From Candidatus Contendibacter sp. (GTDB lineage Bacteria > Pseudomonadota > Gammaproteobacteria > Competibacterales > Competibacteraceae): a stretch of 64,000 bases of DNA. The notes beneath the pieces are model-generated. The model ran no database searches. It saw only the letters and a list, made by a program, of their open reading frames with translations, and was not told where the DNA came from. Position 1 is the first letter of the stretch. Every line of letters starts with the position of its first letter. The stretch is from assembly GCA_029624675.1 (NCBI GenBank), contig JARSSP010000007.1:62001-126000 (forward strand), written 5' to 3'. The position numbers were made by a program, and so were the translations under genes. Shown piece after piece: positions 46,845 through 55,594 of this stretch.

Positions 46845-47690
46845 TCAGGTTTTCAACTCGGGTGGCGTCGGCAATGGCAAGCCCAAAAAAATCAGCCCAC
46901 GATGGCTACGCGCCACGCGGGTTTTATCTGGATGCAGCTCCAACCCCATCGCCTTTAATTTCTGGGCAACGAACTTCAACGCCTCGTTCACCCGGCGTTC
47001 GTCGGGGGCGAACAACAGGAAATCGTCGGCGAAGCGCACGAATGGAATATTCTTTCCAGCCAGCGCCGCATCCAGTTCGTGCAGATAAAAATTGCACAGC
47101 ATCGGCGAAATCACCGCACCCTGTGCGACGCCCCGCCGGGTCCCCAAAAAACTCAGCGACGACGCCCCTTCGGCCAGCCAAAGATCGATCAAGGCCAGCA
47201 ATTCCCGGTCCGGGATGTATTGCCGTAACGTTTTTTGCAAGGGCCGGTGCGGGATGTTATCGAAAAACTTGGCGATGTCGGCATCCACCAGCCAGGGCAA
47301 CCCGCATTGAATCCGCTCGCAGGCGCGCCGGTGCGCCATTTCCACATTCCGTCGTGGCCGATAACCGTAACTGTCATTGTGAAACAATTGTTCCCCAATC
47401 GGCTCCAACACGCTCAACACCGCCCGCTGAATCAGCTTGTCGCGCAAGCTCAACGCCGACAACACCCGTTGCTTGCCATCGCCTTTCTCGATGGTGAATT
47501 GCCGCAGCGGCGCGGGCCGATAGCGACCGCTCCGCAACTCATCCACCAGTTCCAGCAGGTGCAACACCAAATCCTTTTCCATCTCCCAACGCGGCAAACC
47601 CGGCCGCCACACGGTCTTGTCGGACTGCAACCGCTTCCAAGCGGTATTCAGCGCCGCCGGTGACAAAGCGCGATCTAGCAGTTCAGCCAT
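46845..47690 (-). CDS. CRISPR-associated stand-alone reverse transcriptase
   Basis: A 281-residue RT with motif A WLVDADIAKFFDNIPH (Asp136/138), motif B QGAVISPMLCNFYL (190-203) and motif C FVRFADDFLLF (FADD 220-223). It resembles group II-intron-type RTs without maturase or endonuclease domains, and is not fused to Cas1. It overlaps cas1 by 8 bases and sits directly before the leader, so it belongs to the adaptation module. RTs of this kind let Cas1-Cas2 acquire spacers from RNA via cDNA (known for RT-Cas1 fusions; inferred here). Confidence 0.93.
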   Translation of the reverse strand: MAELLDRALSPAALNTAWKRLQSDKTVWRPGLPRWEMEKDLVLHLLELVDELRSGRYRPAPLRQFTIEKGDGKQRVLSALSLRDKLIQRAVLSVLEPIGEQLFHNDSYGYRPRRNVEMAHRRACERIQCGLPWLVDADIAKFFDNIPHRPLQKTLRQYIPDRELLALIDLWLAEGASSLSFLGTRRGVAQGAVISPMLCNFYLHELDAALAGKNIPFVRFADDFLLFAPDERRVNEALKFVAQKLKAMGLELHPDKTRVARSHRGLIFLGLPLPTPPELKT

Positions 47691-48780
47691 CGTCCGTTTC
47701 CTCCAACTCCGAATCCTCTCCCGGCAATTCCCGTCCGGCCGAACGCAACAGCGCCCGCAATACCCGTGTCATCCGTCGGCATTGCGTGCCGAGACTGAAA
47801 TCGCCGACCGTTTCGGTAACCCCCTCGGTTCGCAACTCCACGTCCTCTGCCCGCAACGACAACCCCAAATCGGGCGAAAGCGGCAACGGCCAGCGCCAGC
47901 GCGCCTCGGCCCAAGCGCGATAAAACAAACCACGCCCGTCCTTGTTCAGGCGACAACCCTGCTCGGCCTGGGCCGTGAAATGACGCGGCGTCAGCGTCCG
48001 ATCCAACAGACTCAACACGAAAGCGTCCACCCCCGGCCGCAGCGGCTCGATCAAATCCAGCACCAGCGACTCGCGGCCCGGCACCACGCCGTGCAGAAAA
48101 CCGAGCGCCGGGTCCAGGCCCGCCGCCTGCACTGCGCCGAGCATCTCCCCGCCTAGCAGGGTATAACCCAGCGATAGCAAAGCATTCACCGGATCGCGCG
48201 GCGGTCGCCGGTTGCGTCCGGCAAATCCCCAGGCGGGCGGCAGGGACGTGGCCAGCCAGTCGTACCAGGCCGCTGCCGCCGAACCTTCGAACCCCATCAC
48301 CGCCGGGATGTCCAGCGCCCCGGCCAGGTTAGCAAGCTTGCCGTCGAACGTATCGAGCAACGCTTGGATGGGCGTCGTGGGTGGCATCGCGCACCATGTC
48401 GCCGCGCCGACCGCCAACCGGCGCTGATAGCGCAGCTTCAATCCGACCAACTGCCGGGCGATGGCCAGGACCGCCACCGGATCGCCGGCCCGCTGGTGCT
48501 GTTGGCGGCGCAACTGGATGGTGTTCGACAACCCCGAGCCAAGCCAGGCGACATCGCCGCGACCGCGTGTCGGCACCAGCACCGCCGGAATGCCACGCTC
48601 GCTCAACTCCCGCCAGACATCGCAGGTCACCGCCGGCGCGCCGTGCACCACCACCATGCCTAGCATCCCCAGCGGCACCCGCTGCAACACGCCGTCGGGC
48701 TGCTCCACCCGCAACGCGTGCCCTTCCAGCCGGACCAGCGTATCCCGCCGGTCCAGGATCAATAACAGATCGCTACTCAT
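47683..48780 (-). CDS. cas1: CRISPR integrase Cas1
   Basis: A 365-residue Cas1 with the metal-binding triad: Glu in MGFEGSAAAAWYDWL (about E165), His in LDPALGFLHG (about H230), Asp in LVLDLIEPLRP (about D242). N-terminal beta-domain and C-terminal helical domain are of normal length. It integrates spacers into the array with Cas2. Overlaps cas2 upstream and the RT downstream by 8 bases each. ATG 48780 chosen; GTG 48783 adds one residue. Confidence 0.96.
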   Translation of the reverse strand: MSSDLLLILDRRDTLVRLEGHALRVEQPDGVLQRVPLGMLGMVVVHGAPAVTCDVWRELSERGIPAVLVPTRGRGDVAWLGSGLSNTIQLRRQQHQRAGDPVAVLAIARQLVGLKLRYQRRLAVGAATWCAMPPTTPIQALLDTFDGKLANLAGALDIPAVMGFEGSAAAAWYDWLATSLPPAWGFAGRNRRPPRDPVNALLSLGYTLLGGEMLGAVQAAGLDPALGFLHGVVPGRESLVLDLIEPLRPGVDAFVLSLLDRTLTPRHFTAQAEQGCRLNKDGRGLFYRAWAEARWRWPLPLSPDLGLSLRAEDVELRTEGVTETVGDFSLGTQCRRMTRVLRALLRSAGRELPGEDSELEETDDG

Positions 48781-49147
48781 CACGTTTTCCCCACAGCCGC
48801 GTCACCAGTCCCCACAAGCCTTGTTGCTGGACCGCTGGTGGCGGTTTTTTCTGGTTGATGCCAGCCGCCGGCGGTTGCAGCAGCGGCCCGGCCACCGCCG
48901 ATTGGCCCGCCAACCACACCTCGGCCGGATGCGAAATCGGATAGGCGCGAACGTCATCCCGGTGGCGATGAATGCGCTTGGCCACCTCGTCCAGCGTCCG
49001 TTGCAACTCGGCGTCGGTGACGTGCAGGAAGAACACCGACTGCTGGGCCGCCAACGCCCGCTTGCGCAGGTAATAGTGAACCCGCTGCAAGCGCTTGGGG
49101 TCGCGGATGTCGTAAGCCAGCAGATACCAGGTGCGCGACGGCGCCAT
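48773..49147 (-). CDS. cas2: Cas2 with C-terminal extension
   Basis: A 124-residue protein with a ferredoxin-like Cas2 core (YLLAYDIRDPKRLQRVHYYLRKR, conserved Asp; SVFFLHVTDAELQRTL). A C-terminal extension beyond the ~90-residue core is Gln/Pro-rich and ends in basic/aromatic residues (GLWGLVTRLWGK). Overlaps cas1 by 8 bases; the ATG at 49147 is 8 bases after the stop of the second cas2 gene. Confidence 0.9.
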   Translation of the reverse strand: MAPSRTWYLLAYDIRDPKRLQRVHYYLRKRALAAQQSVFFLHVTDAELQRTLDEVAKRIHRHRDDVRAYPISHPAEVWLAGQSAVAGPLLQPPAAGINQKKPPPAVQQQGLWGLVTRLWGKRDE

Positions 49148-49155
49148 GACGGACC

Positions 49156-49440
49156 TCAGCGAATGTTCAACAGTTTGACGAACAAAGCATCCACCCGGCC
49201 CGCGCCGCGCGCGAACAGCGGCCGCCGGGGCGCGACCCAAGCGAGCAGCAGGCGGTCGGTGGCGGGATCGATGGCCTGCCCGAGCTGGATGAACAACTCC
49301 TGGGCCTCGGTGGCGGACAGCACGCATTCATGCAGCGATTTCTGGCCGTCCAGCCGCCATTCCAGCAGGATTTGGTAAACACGCCGACGGGTTCGGTCGG
49401 CGCTGATGTCGTAGGCGATGATGACGGGATTGCGCGACAT
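49156..49440 (-). CDS. cas2: Second Cas2-family protein
   Basis: A 94-residue compact Cas2 (NPVIIAYDISADRTRRRVYQILLEW, conserved Asp; SLHECVLSATEAQELFIQL). It differs strongly from the neighbouring Cas2, so the two are divergent paralogues rather than a recent duplication. Two Cas2 proteins beside one Cas1 and an RT could form a heteromeric Cas2 (inference). ATG 49440 chosen over 49455. Confidence 0.88.
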   Translation of the reverse strand: MSRNPVIIAYDISADRTRRRVYQILLEWRLDGQKSLHECVLSATEAQELFIQLGQAIDPATDRLLLAWVAPRRPLFARGAGRVDALFVKLLNIR

Positions 49441-49512
49441 GGGGATCCACTCCAAGTGGGGCGTCGCCGCGCTAGCCGGTAGCTCCGACCGGCGCGGCGC
49501 AAGTGGGAACGG

Positions 49513-50058
49513 TTAACGGCTGATGCCCTCGTGGATGATCGAGCCAAACTCCGTGGCCAGTTCGTCCAGCATGGCGTGGAACTGATCCACGCTTTTCAAC
49601 AGCCGTTCCTCTTCCTTGCCGCGCAGATAGTCGTGCCGCAAGCCGTCCAGCCGCTGAAACCGGCCGTCGATCTGCCGGTTGAACGCCTCGGCGCACTCGT
49701 CCATGGCGGCTTGCAGCTTGAGGCTTTGGCCGGCGAAAAACTCCTGGCGCTCGCGGCGGATTTCGCTCTTGCCGGTCACCAGCAGGTGGTTGCACATCTC
49801 CTCGACCGCCTGCAGCTTGGTTTCCACCGCCATGTGCAAAAGCCGCCGGCGATAGTCGAAGCCGGTCTTGATCTGCTCCAGTTCGTGCGCGTGAACCACC
49901 CGCTCCAGTTCGCCGGGGAACAGTCGGCGGATGAGATTGGCGTGGGCGCGGTTCAGGGTGTGGTCCACCAGTTCGGCGTTCCGGGCGACGTGAGGGGTCA
50001 ACTCTCGGGGCTCGCGGTCGAGAATGCTGCGTTCGGCATTTGGTTTGCTGTCGTTCAT
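49513..50058 (-). CDS. Unknown helical protein in the CRISPR locus
   Basis: A 181-residue protein rich in predicted long helices and heptad patterns (ELVDHTLNRAHANLIRRLFPGELERVVHAHELEQIKTGFDYRRR, RLDGLRHDYLRGKEEERLL). No enzyme motif, signal or membrane segment. It lies between the membrane protein gene and the two cas2 genes, same strand, in a tight series. I do not recognise the family; the context suggests a CRISPR-linked accessory factor. Confidence 0.6.
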   Translation of the reverse strand: MNDSKPNAERSILDREPRELTPHVARNAELVDHTLNRAHANLIRRLFPGELERVVHAHELEQIKTGFDYRRRLLHMAVETKLQAVEEMCNHLLVTGKSEIRRERQEFFAGQSLKLQAAMDECAEAFNRQIDGRFQRLDGLRHDYLRGKEEERLLKSVDQFHAMLDELATEFGSIIHEGISR

Positions 50059-50118
50059 TGGATTGGCTCCTGCATCGAATCGTGCCGTTGCATTCCAGCA
50101 CGAACCCGGCGTCGTGAC

Positions 50119-50760
50119 TTATTCGGCAAGCTTGCCGGCCGAGGCGTCGGCGACCGCCTGGCGCAAGCGGCGCTCGATGCGCTCCCGCTCGGCGGTCACC
50201 TGGTCCCGCAGGTCCTCGCCGGCGGCGCGGGCAAACCGCAGCTCGTTTTTCACCTGCGCGAGATACTGGCAACGTCGCAGCCGATAGTCCTGTTCCGCGC
50301 GCAGCAGCGGGGCGTAGGCGCGGGCCAGATGACCCAACACCACGGCCAGCGCCAGTTCCAGCAGCACGCCGAGAAACAGCGACAAGGACAGCAGCAGTTC
50401 CGTCCGGGCCAGCGGCGGGCGGTAAAGGCGGGTCACCGCGCGCAACACCTCCGGATCGACTCGTTCCAGGTTGACGAAGAAGAAACCGATCGAGCAGGAC
50501 AATGCGAGGATCAATAAGGCCAGCCGGAACGAACTCAACAGCAGGGCAACGGAAAAGGCGGGGGTGAGAGACGAATGCCGGTAGCTGGCGGCCAGCACCC
50601 GGCCGACCACGAGCAAAATCGCGATCATGCTCGCCAGCCAGGGCAGGCCCGCATAGGCGGCGATGCTGTGGTACTGGATCAGGAACGAGCAGGCGAGCAG
50701 GGCGCTCGCCGTGACAAATTGCAGGGCGCTGCCGAGGCGCGACAAGAAGCGGGTATACAT
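50119..50760 (-). CDS. Unknown 4-TM protein with C-terminal coiled coil
   Basis: A 213-residue protein with hydrophobic segments at about 11-30, 38-57, 67-97 and 120-145, then a charged coiled-coil tail (VKNELRFARAAGEDLRDQVTAERERIERRLRQ) expected in the cytoplasm. No known domain is visible. Same strand and direction as the CRISPR genes, 60 bases before the helical protein gene and 166 bases after the PIN gene. Membrane proteins recur as type III CRISPR accessories, but this one is not a family that I can name. Confidence 0.6.
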   Translation of the reverse strand: MYTRFLSRLGSALQFVTASALLACSFLIQYHSIAAYAGLPWLASMIAILLVVGRVLAASYRHSSLTPAFSVALLLSSFRLALLILALSCSIGFFFVNLERVDPEVLRAVTRLYRPPLARTELLLSLSLFLGVLLELALAVVLGHLARAYAPLLRAEQDYRLRRCQYLAQVKNELRFARAAGEDLRDQVTAERERIERRLRQAVADASAGKLAE

Positions 50761-50925
50761 GGCTTTACTCCCTCGAAGGACCCGTCTGACACGACTGTGC
50801 CACGGGTCCGATCAGGGGAGAGTAGACGGCAAGCTTGCCGGCGCGGGCGGAGCGGTTATTCCGATCCGATTGCCGTGGATTGATGGATGAGGGGATGAGC
50901 GACATCCTTGCCGCATCGACGGAGT

Positions 50926-51468
50926 CTAGTCAGGCAGATCCGGCAGCAATGCTCTAAGCCGATCCACGCCGATAGCACCGGGGTAGGCGCCGTCAGCAGC
51001 CACCTGCCGCAGCAGTGGTTTGTCACCCGTTACTAGCAGCGCGCGATGAGCCAGCGCCAACGCATAGACAATGTGATCCCCTGTCCGGCAGCGTTCAGCA
51101 CAGGGCCGGGGTTTCGATGTTGGTTGTTCTTCCCAACGCCATTCATTATCCTGAAATCGTTCGACTACGTCCAACCAGCCGCTCAAGGCTACATCTCGAT
51201 CAAACGCCAACAGTTCAAGTTCAAGCTCGGGATCCGCCAGAAACCCTTCAATCAGAGAGCGATTAAATCTGGTGCCATATTGCATTTTGAGCTGCCTGCT
51301 GCGCTCTGCTACGACCCAAGCGGGAATGAGCAACTTTCTTGCTCGGAAACGTTCTCGTATTTTCCTCAGCAACTCAGGACCCGCTCGACTCCCAAAAATG
51401 GCATTTGTGTCAAAGCAAAGGGGAATGTTTTCATCATGGAGCAGTTGATCAATCGTCCTTGCGCTCAT
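50926..51468 (-). CDS. PIN-domain nuclease coupled to an AAA ATPase in the type III-D operon
   Basis: A 180-residue PIN protein: first acid D20 in CFDTNAIFG (DTN), later acids in CRTGDHIVYALALAHRALLVTGDKPLL. Longer than VapC and without a small antitoxin gene. Its ATG (51468) lies 20 bases inside the end of the AAA ATPase gene, so translation is coupled. Probably a metal-dependent RNase whose activity is controlled by the ATPase (inference). Confidence 0.75.
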   Translation of the reverse strand: MSARTIDQLLHDENIPLCFDTNAIFGSRAGPELLRKIRERFRARKLLIPAWVVAERSRQLKMQYGTRFNRSLIEGFLADPELELELLAFDRDVALSGWLDVVERFQDNEWRWEEQPTSKPRPCAERCRTGDHIVYALALAHRALLVTGDKPLLRQVAADGAYPGAIGVDRLRALLPDLPD

Positions 51469-52840
51469 TACCATCTCTCCCCATGTTTCCCGACAAGTAA
51501 TCATCCATCCACTTGGCTGTGACGAGGCGCAGTGAGCCATCTTTTTCCTTGGCCTCGAACAGCTTCTCGCCGACCGTTGCGTTGAGATGCTGCACTGCAT
51601 CTTCGGACAACCGTACCAGATTGGCCGCTAGTAATCGCCTTGGCCTCAGATCGCTAATCGGTGGCATGGCAAAGCGCGCCTGTATTTCTTCTAAGTCCAC
51701 TGATCGCTCGATTCGCGTCTCGCCGTTTTGCAGGGTAGTCTTGTAGTAGACCGTATCTGTCGGACATATATCCAGCATTAGTTGCGAGTGGCCACTGACG
51801 AACAACTGGTATGGTGGACAAGACTGGTCTAAAACTAAATTGCGTAGGGTCTCGGCAACCTGTTGTTGCGCCTCCCAAGATAGATGCGCTTCTGGTTCCT
51901 CAAGGCCAGCAACCGCCGCCTGGCTCATTGCTAACAGCCCAGCCATCAACACCCATTGCTGCGGACCACTACCGCGATGTTCCACAGGATAATCGCCCAG
52001 CAGCAACTCCAACTTGCCGTCTGCGGCAACCACCGGTAGCGGTTCCGGCAACGCGAATGGCTGTCTGGTCAGCAACGGCGCGAAACGTTCACGAAACAAT
52101 TTGCGCCGGTCCGCCTCAAATCCACTAGCGGCCCGGAACAACCACAGCTTGAGATTGCGACCGGTTGGGTCCAATGGCCTATCCTGCTCATCGGTTGGCT
52201 CACGTGGCAACCACTCGTCGTCGAAACGCCGTTCAGCGCCAATCTGTTGCCACGGATTTTGTAACGCTTGGCGCAATGCCTCAACATCCTTATTGAGTAA
52301 CATTTCGTCGAGTGCCAACGGCTTATCAGGCTTGCGTCCATCAGGCCATATCGCGGTCAGCACGGTGCAATGGAACTGACCACCATACTCGCGACTGACG
52401 CGAAAACCGAACCGATAACGCCGTTCGTCACTGGAAAGAGCCGTTAGTGAAAGTTCGCCTTCCAACTCGAATTGATCGCTGCCATAGCGAAATAGTGCTT
52501 CGGGATGTGGACCCAGTATTTCCGAGGCGCTAGGCGCATCCGGTGGAGCTTTATCAGACCAGTCGGGTTCGTAGGTTTCGTAAAGGCCAAACTCGAAATC
52601 TCTTTCGGAAAAGTCGCGCCGTTTGAGCAATTTTGGCGTGGCTAACGCCAGCGCCTGCACAATTCGCAGCCAGACACCGACCGCCTGAATCAGATTGGAT
52701 TTGCCAGTGTCATTTTCGCCATATAACAAAACGACCGGTGGCAAGTCTTCCACTTGAACGTCGCACAGACTGCGAAAATTGCGGGCCGCGAATGAGGTCA
52801 GGCGCAAGCCATAATGTATTTGCGGATTTACCACGCTCAC
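51449..52840 (-). CDS. OLD/SMC-like AAA ATPase in the type III-D operon
   Basis: A 463-residue ATPase with Walker A GENDTGKS (41-48), Walker B GLEEPEAHLS (312-321) and a downstream VSGHSQLMLD (switch-type His), the arrangement of AAA_15/AAA_21 'predicted ATP-binding' proteins related to OLD and RecF. No TOPRIM domain follows. The GTG start at 52840 overlaps the stop of the Cas7-insertion gene (GTGA), so the gene is read in the effector operon and then coupled to the PIN gene. Role unknown; context implies an effector or regulator of the CRISPR response. Confidence 0.82.
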   Translation of the reverse strand: MSVVNPQIHYGLRLTSFAARNFRSLCDVQVEDLPPVVLLYGENDTGKSNLIQAVGVWLRIVQALALATPKLLKRRDFSERDFEFGLYETYEPDWSDKAPPDAPSASEILGPHPEALFRYGSDQFELEGELSLTALSSDERRYRFGFRVSREYGGQFHCTVLTAIWPDGRKPDKPLALDEMLLNKDVEALRQALQNPWQQIGAERRFDDEWLPREPTDEQDRPLDPTGRNLKLWLFRAASGFEADRRKLFRERFAPLLTRQPFALPEPLPVVAADGKLELLLGDYPVEHRGSGPQQWVLMAGLLAMSQAAVAGLEEPEAHLSWEAQQQVAETLRNLVLDQSCPPYQLFVSGHSQLMLDICPTDTVYYKTTLQNGETRIERSVDLEEIQARFAMPPISDLRPRRLLAANLVRLSEDAVQHLNATVGEKLFEAKEKDGSLRLVTAKWMDDYLSGNMGRDGNERKDD

Positions 52841-55113
52841 CCTCCCACTAATCGTTGTTGAATGGTCTGCAACCGTTCGCGGGTTCTACGATTGACGCCG
52901 ATGGCCCCACGAATCAGCGTCCAGGCGCGCTGACGCCGAGGTTCATCCAAAGCCGCCAACTGATGCAGCAAGGCATCGTCAATCGCTTCCAACTGTTCTC
53001 GCTGGCCGCGTCCGTTGTCCTGCAAGATCGCTTGCAGGGCTTGCAGGACGGGAGTTGAGGCAACCCAATCCTGCTCGGCGACAGGGCGGGTTTGCGGTGT
53101 CGGTGCTGCTGGGTTATGCGTTGTCGAGGGAGGCACTGGTTCAGGTTGCCCCAACACGCCCGCCGGCGTCGGCAATACTTGGCGGTCGCGGAATTGCTTC
53201 AACTCACGGATATAGGCAGTTTCTTTCCGTGAGGGTTTATTTTTCCAGTCGAGCAACATTCCCAGCGTCCGCAGGCGGGGAATCTGCCATAACCCGGTAT
53301 TGTCCGGCACGGTTGAAGTCGGGACTTTGGTGTTGATGTGTTGCACGATGGCCTTGCGAAACGCTTCCCGAGCTTTGTCCAATTTACCGTCCTGGTCGGC
53401 CTGATCCAACCGGCCATCGGCCGCCAGAGAGTGATAACGCTTCACTGGATCGTACAGAGTGGTAGCGGCTTGAATGCGAATCGACCCCATCCCCAGTGGC
53501 TTGCCCATGCCCAAATGATGGCGATAGTCCGCAGGCAACTCCAAAACGGCGAGCAGAGCGCCTAATTCCAACTGGTTGAGGTTCTCGAAACGCACCCGCC
53601 CACGGAATTCCATTCCTGGTTTCACCGGGCGGATGACGGTGAATTGTTTCAAATGCTTTTCAGGTTTTTCTATCTGCAAATCCTTTTCAGCTGATCCTCG
53701 ATGCCAGTACAGCTTGAAGCCACGCAGCGCCGTGGTTATCGAGCCTCCGCTATCCGGCGATGGTGTTGAATAACTCAGCAGCTTTTCCCGCCGACCCTCG
53801 GGGTCGCTTTGCACCAGATAGTTTTGGTATGAAGTCGGTTTGGGCGCGGACAGCACTGCCGGCCAGCGGATACCGCTTTTTCCCTCCAAAAAAGGCGAGC
53901 CGCTGCCGACCCATTCGGCGTCATCGAAACGCACCCGGCCTTTGTGCGATCCGGTCTGAAGTTTATCCTTTCGCAGTTCGCCGTTGACCGCGCCGAAAAT
54001 CGCCTCGGCCAAATCCGGCAGACCATCGGGATCAATGGTGGCTTGGGGCACGTAATCGCTGGTGTAATTCTTGTACGGCAGGCGGAAGAACAGCGTGGGT
54101 CCGATGAATTCCAGTTTGCCGCTCGCATCCAGCAGATAGAACAGCGGGTCGCCTAGCCGTTGAATTCTGCGGCAGGCAATCCCGCGCTGCTGATCGCGGT
54201 CCTCAAGAAACTGCTCCCACATCGCTTCCGGAATCGGAATAGGAGTGGCCCCCGCATCCTGCTCGTAAATCACCGTGTGCATGTGGCGGCTGCGCATCGG
54301 TCCCGAATAGATCAACTTGCCGGGTTCCATACCGGCTGGTGCTGTGGCGGAACTTGCAGTCCGGGCAGCCAGATTTTCGGTACGGGCATAGTGCAGCACA
54401 AGGCCGCCGCGATGATGGCAGGGTTTCTTCGGTTCGGGCTTGACCCAGACATCCTCAACATCATTTTCTTTCACCGTCGAAAAACCATGCTGGCTTAGCG
54501 TGTCCAGCTTCACCCGCACGAAGCTGACGCCCTGAATTTTACGGGCTGGTCGTACTTGCCATCCGTCGGTCGCCTTATTTACTTCCAGATAACCGGCCTG
54601 CACCCGGTCGTTGGGATAGTCGAACTGCATTTTTTTGATTTGCTTGAGGAACCGTTCGTTGTACGCCTGGCCGGTCGGCGTGCTCTGATCGGCCACCGCC
54701 CGATGCACCAGTTTCTCGTCGAGAATACGCGCCGCTTCACCTTTCCCGGATCGCCGGGTAAGCCGGCTATAGGCCAAAATTTCCACCAGCGCCCGCGTCA
54801 TGCCGCGCAGGCTAGAACCGGGAATGACCGGCCGTCGCTCGTCGCCGAGGTGATAAAACGCCTGGCGCGGACGGGATTGCTGGACCGTCTGATTTTCCTG
54901 ATCGGGCGGATAGGCGCAGCGGGTGTATAGCTCGGTCTCGGTGGTGATCGTCAGATCGATGAAACCGTGCAGGCGCTCCGGGTCCAACTGGTCGTGTTGC
55001 CGGAAAGGTTCGGTCTCAGGGTGGAAAATCGCTTCCGGCAGCGGCACAAAATTGTACGGAGCCTGGCCCCGCCGGCTGCTGTCCACGGGGGTCACGTGTT
55101 CGGGAAGAAGCAT
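52837..55113 (-). CDS. Type III-D RAMP Cas7 with large insertion (TIGR03986-like)
   Basis: A 758-residue RAMP. The N-terminal Cas7/Csm3 fold has LHGFIDLTITTETELY and the RAMP motif VIPGSSLRGMTRALVE (about 95-110). A ~350-residue insertion follows; the fold closes with PGMEFRGRVRFENLNQLELGALLAVLEL and the Gly-rich loop LGMGKPLGMGSIRI (about 535-550). A C-terminal helical tail completes it. Matches the Cas7-insertion subunit of the III-Dv complex, which lies at one end of the backbone on the crRNA 3' side. Confidence 0.85.
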   Translation of the reverse strand: MLLPEHVTPVDSSRRGQAPYNFVPLPEAIFHPETEPFRQHDQLDPERLHGFIDLTITTETELYTRCAYPPDQENQTVQQSRPRQAFYHLGDERRPVIPGSSLRGMTRALVEILAYSRLTRRSGKGEAARILDEKLVHRAVADQSTPTGQAYNERFLKQIKKMQFDYPNDRVQAGYLEVNKATDGWQVRPARKIQGVSFVRVKLDTLSQHGFSTVKENDVEDVWVKPEPKKPCHHRGGLVLHYARTENLAARTASSATAPAGMEPGKLIYSGPMRSRHMHTVIYEQDAGATPIPIPEAMWEQFLEDRDQQRGIACRRIQRLGDPLFYLLDASGKLEFIGPTLFFRLPYKNYTSDYVPQATIDPDGLPDLAEAIFGAVNGELRKDKLQTGSHKGRVRFDDAEWVGSGSPFLEGKSGIRWPAVLSAPKPTSYQNYLVQSDPEGRREKLLSYSTPSPDSGGSITTALRGFKLYWHRGSAEKDLQIEKPEKHLKQFTVIRPVKPGMEFRGRVRFENLNQLELGALLAVLELPADYRHHLGMGKPLGMGSIRIQAATTLYDPVKRYHSLAADGRLDQADQDGKLDKAREAFRKAIVQHINTKVPTSTVPDNTGLWQIPRLRTLGMLLDWKNKPSRKETAYIRELKQFRDRQVLPTPAGVLGQPEPVPPSTTHNPAAPTPQTRPVAEQDWVASTPVLQALQAILQDNGRGQREQLEAIDDALLHQLAALDEPRRQRAWTLIRGAIGVNRRTRERLQTIQQRLVGG

Positions 55114-55126
55114 GTCGTTCTCCTTA

Positions 55127-55594
55127 CTAGGGTTCCAGCGCCAGCAATCGATGTTCGGCCATGCGCAACAGGCCGGTTTCCGGCTCCATCGCCAGATAAT
55201 GGCGCGCCCGCAGTCGTCCGAATTCGGATAACCGCAGGCCGTAACTCTGCTCCTGCCAGGCGGCGTATTGCTGGCCGTCGGCGCCCTCGCTCACGAGGCG
55301 GGCTTTCAGACCGGTATCGGCCCGCCACGCCCGCAACTCCCGTTCGGCGTCGAACAGCCGCAGGTTGAGCAACGTGTCATGCCGCAGCAACACCTCCACG
55401 CCGCTGCTGGCATTAGTGGTCAAATCCAGTTCGCCATCGTGCACTCGGCCCCAGATGACGCCGCCGAAGGTTTGGCCAAATAGCCAGCCGGTCGGCCTCC
55501 GCCAGGCGGCGTTCAGGGCCGCACGCAGATCAGCGCCGGTCAGTTCCACCGACTCGAATTGGAGATACCGATTTTCCAGATGAACCTTGCTCAT
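55127..55594 (-). CDS. csx19: Csx19 (TIGR03984-like) type III-D subunit
   Basis: A 155-residue protein of the family found beside TIGR03986 RAMPs: GWLFGQTFGGVIWGRVHDGELDL, ELRAWRADTGLKARLV, YLAMEPETGLLRMAEHRLLALEP. Csx19 is a subunit of the III-Dv effector. The start overlaps the stop of the double-Cas7 gene by 4 bases. Confidence 0.85.
   Translation of the reverse strand: MSKVHLENRYLQFESVELTGADLRAALNAAWRRPTGWLFGQTFGGVIWGRVHDGELDLTTNASSGVEVLLRHDTLLNLRLFDAERELRAWRADTGLKARLVSEGADGQQYAAWQEQSYGLRLSEFGRLRARHYLAMEPETGLLRMAEHRLLALEP

Noticed and set aside
46845..47690. Group II intron reverse transcriptase
   Set aside because: There is no maturase/HNH region and no intron ribozyme structure nearby; the gene overlaps cas1 and adjoins the leader.
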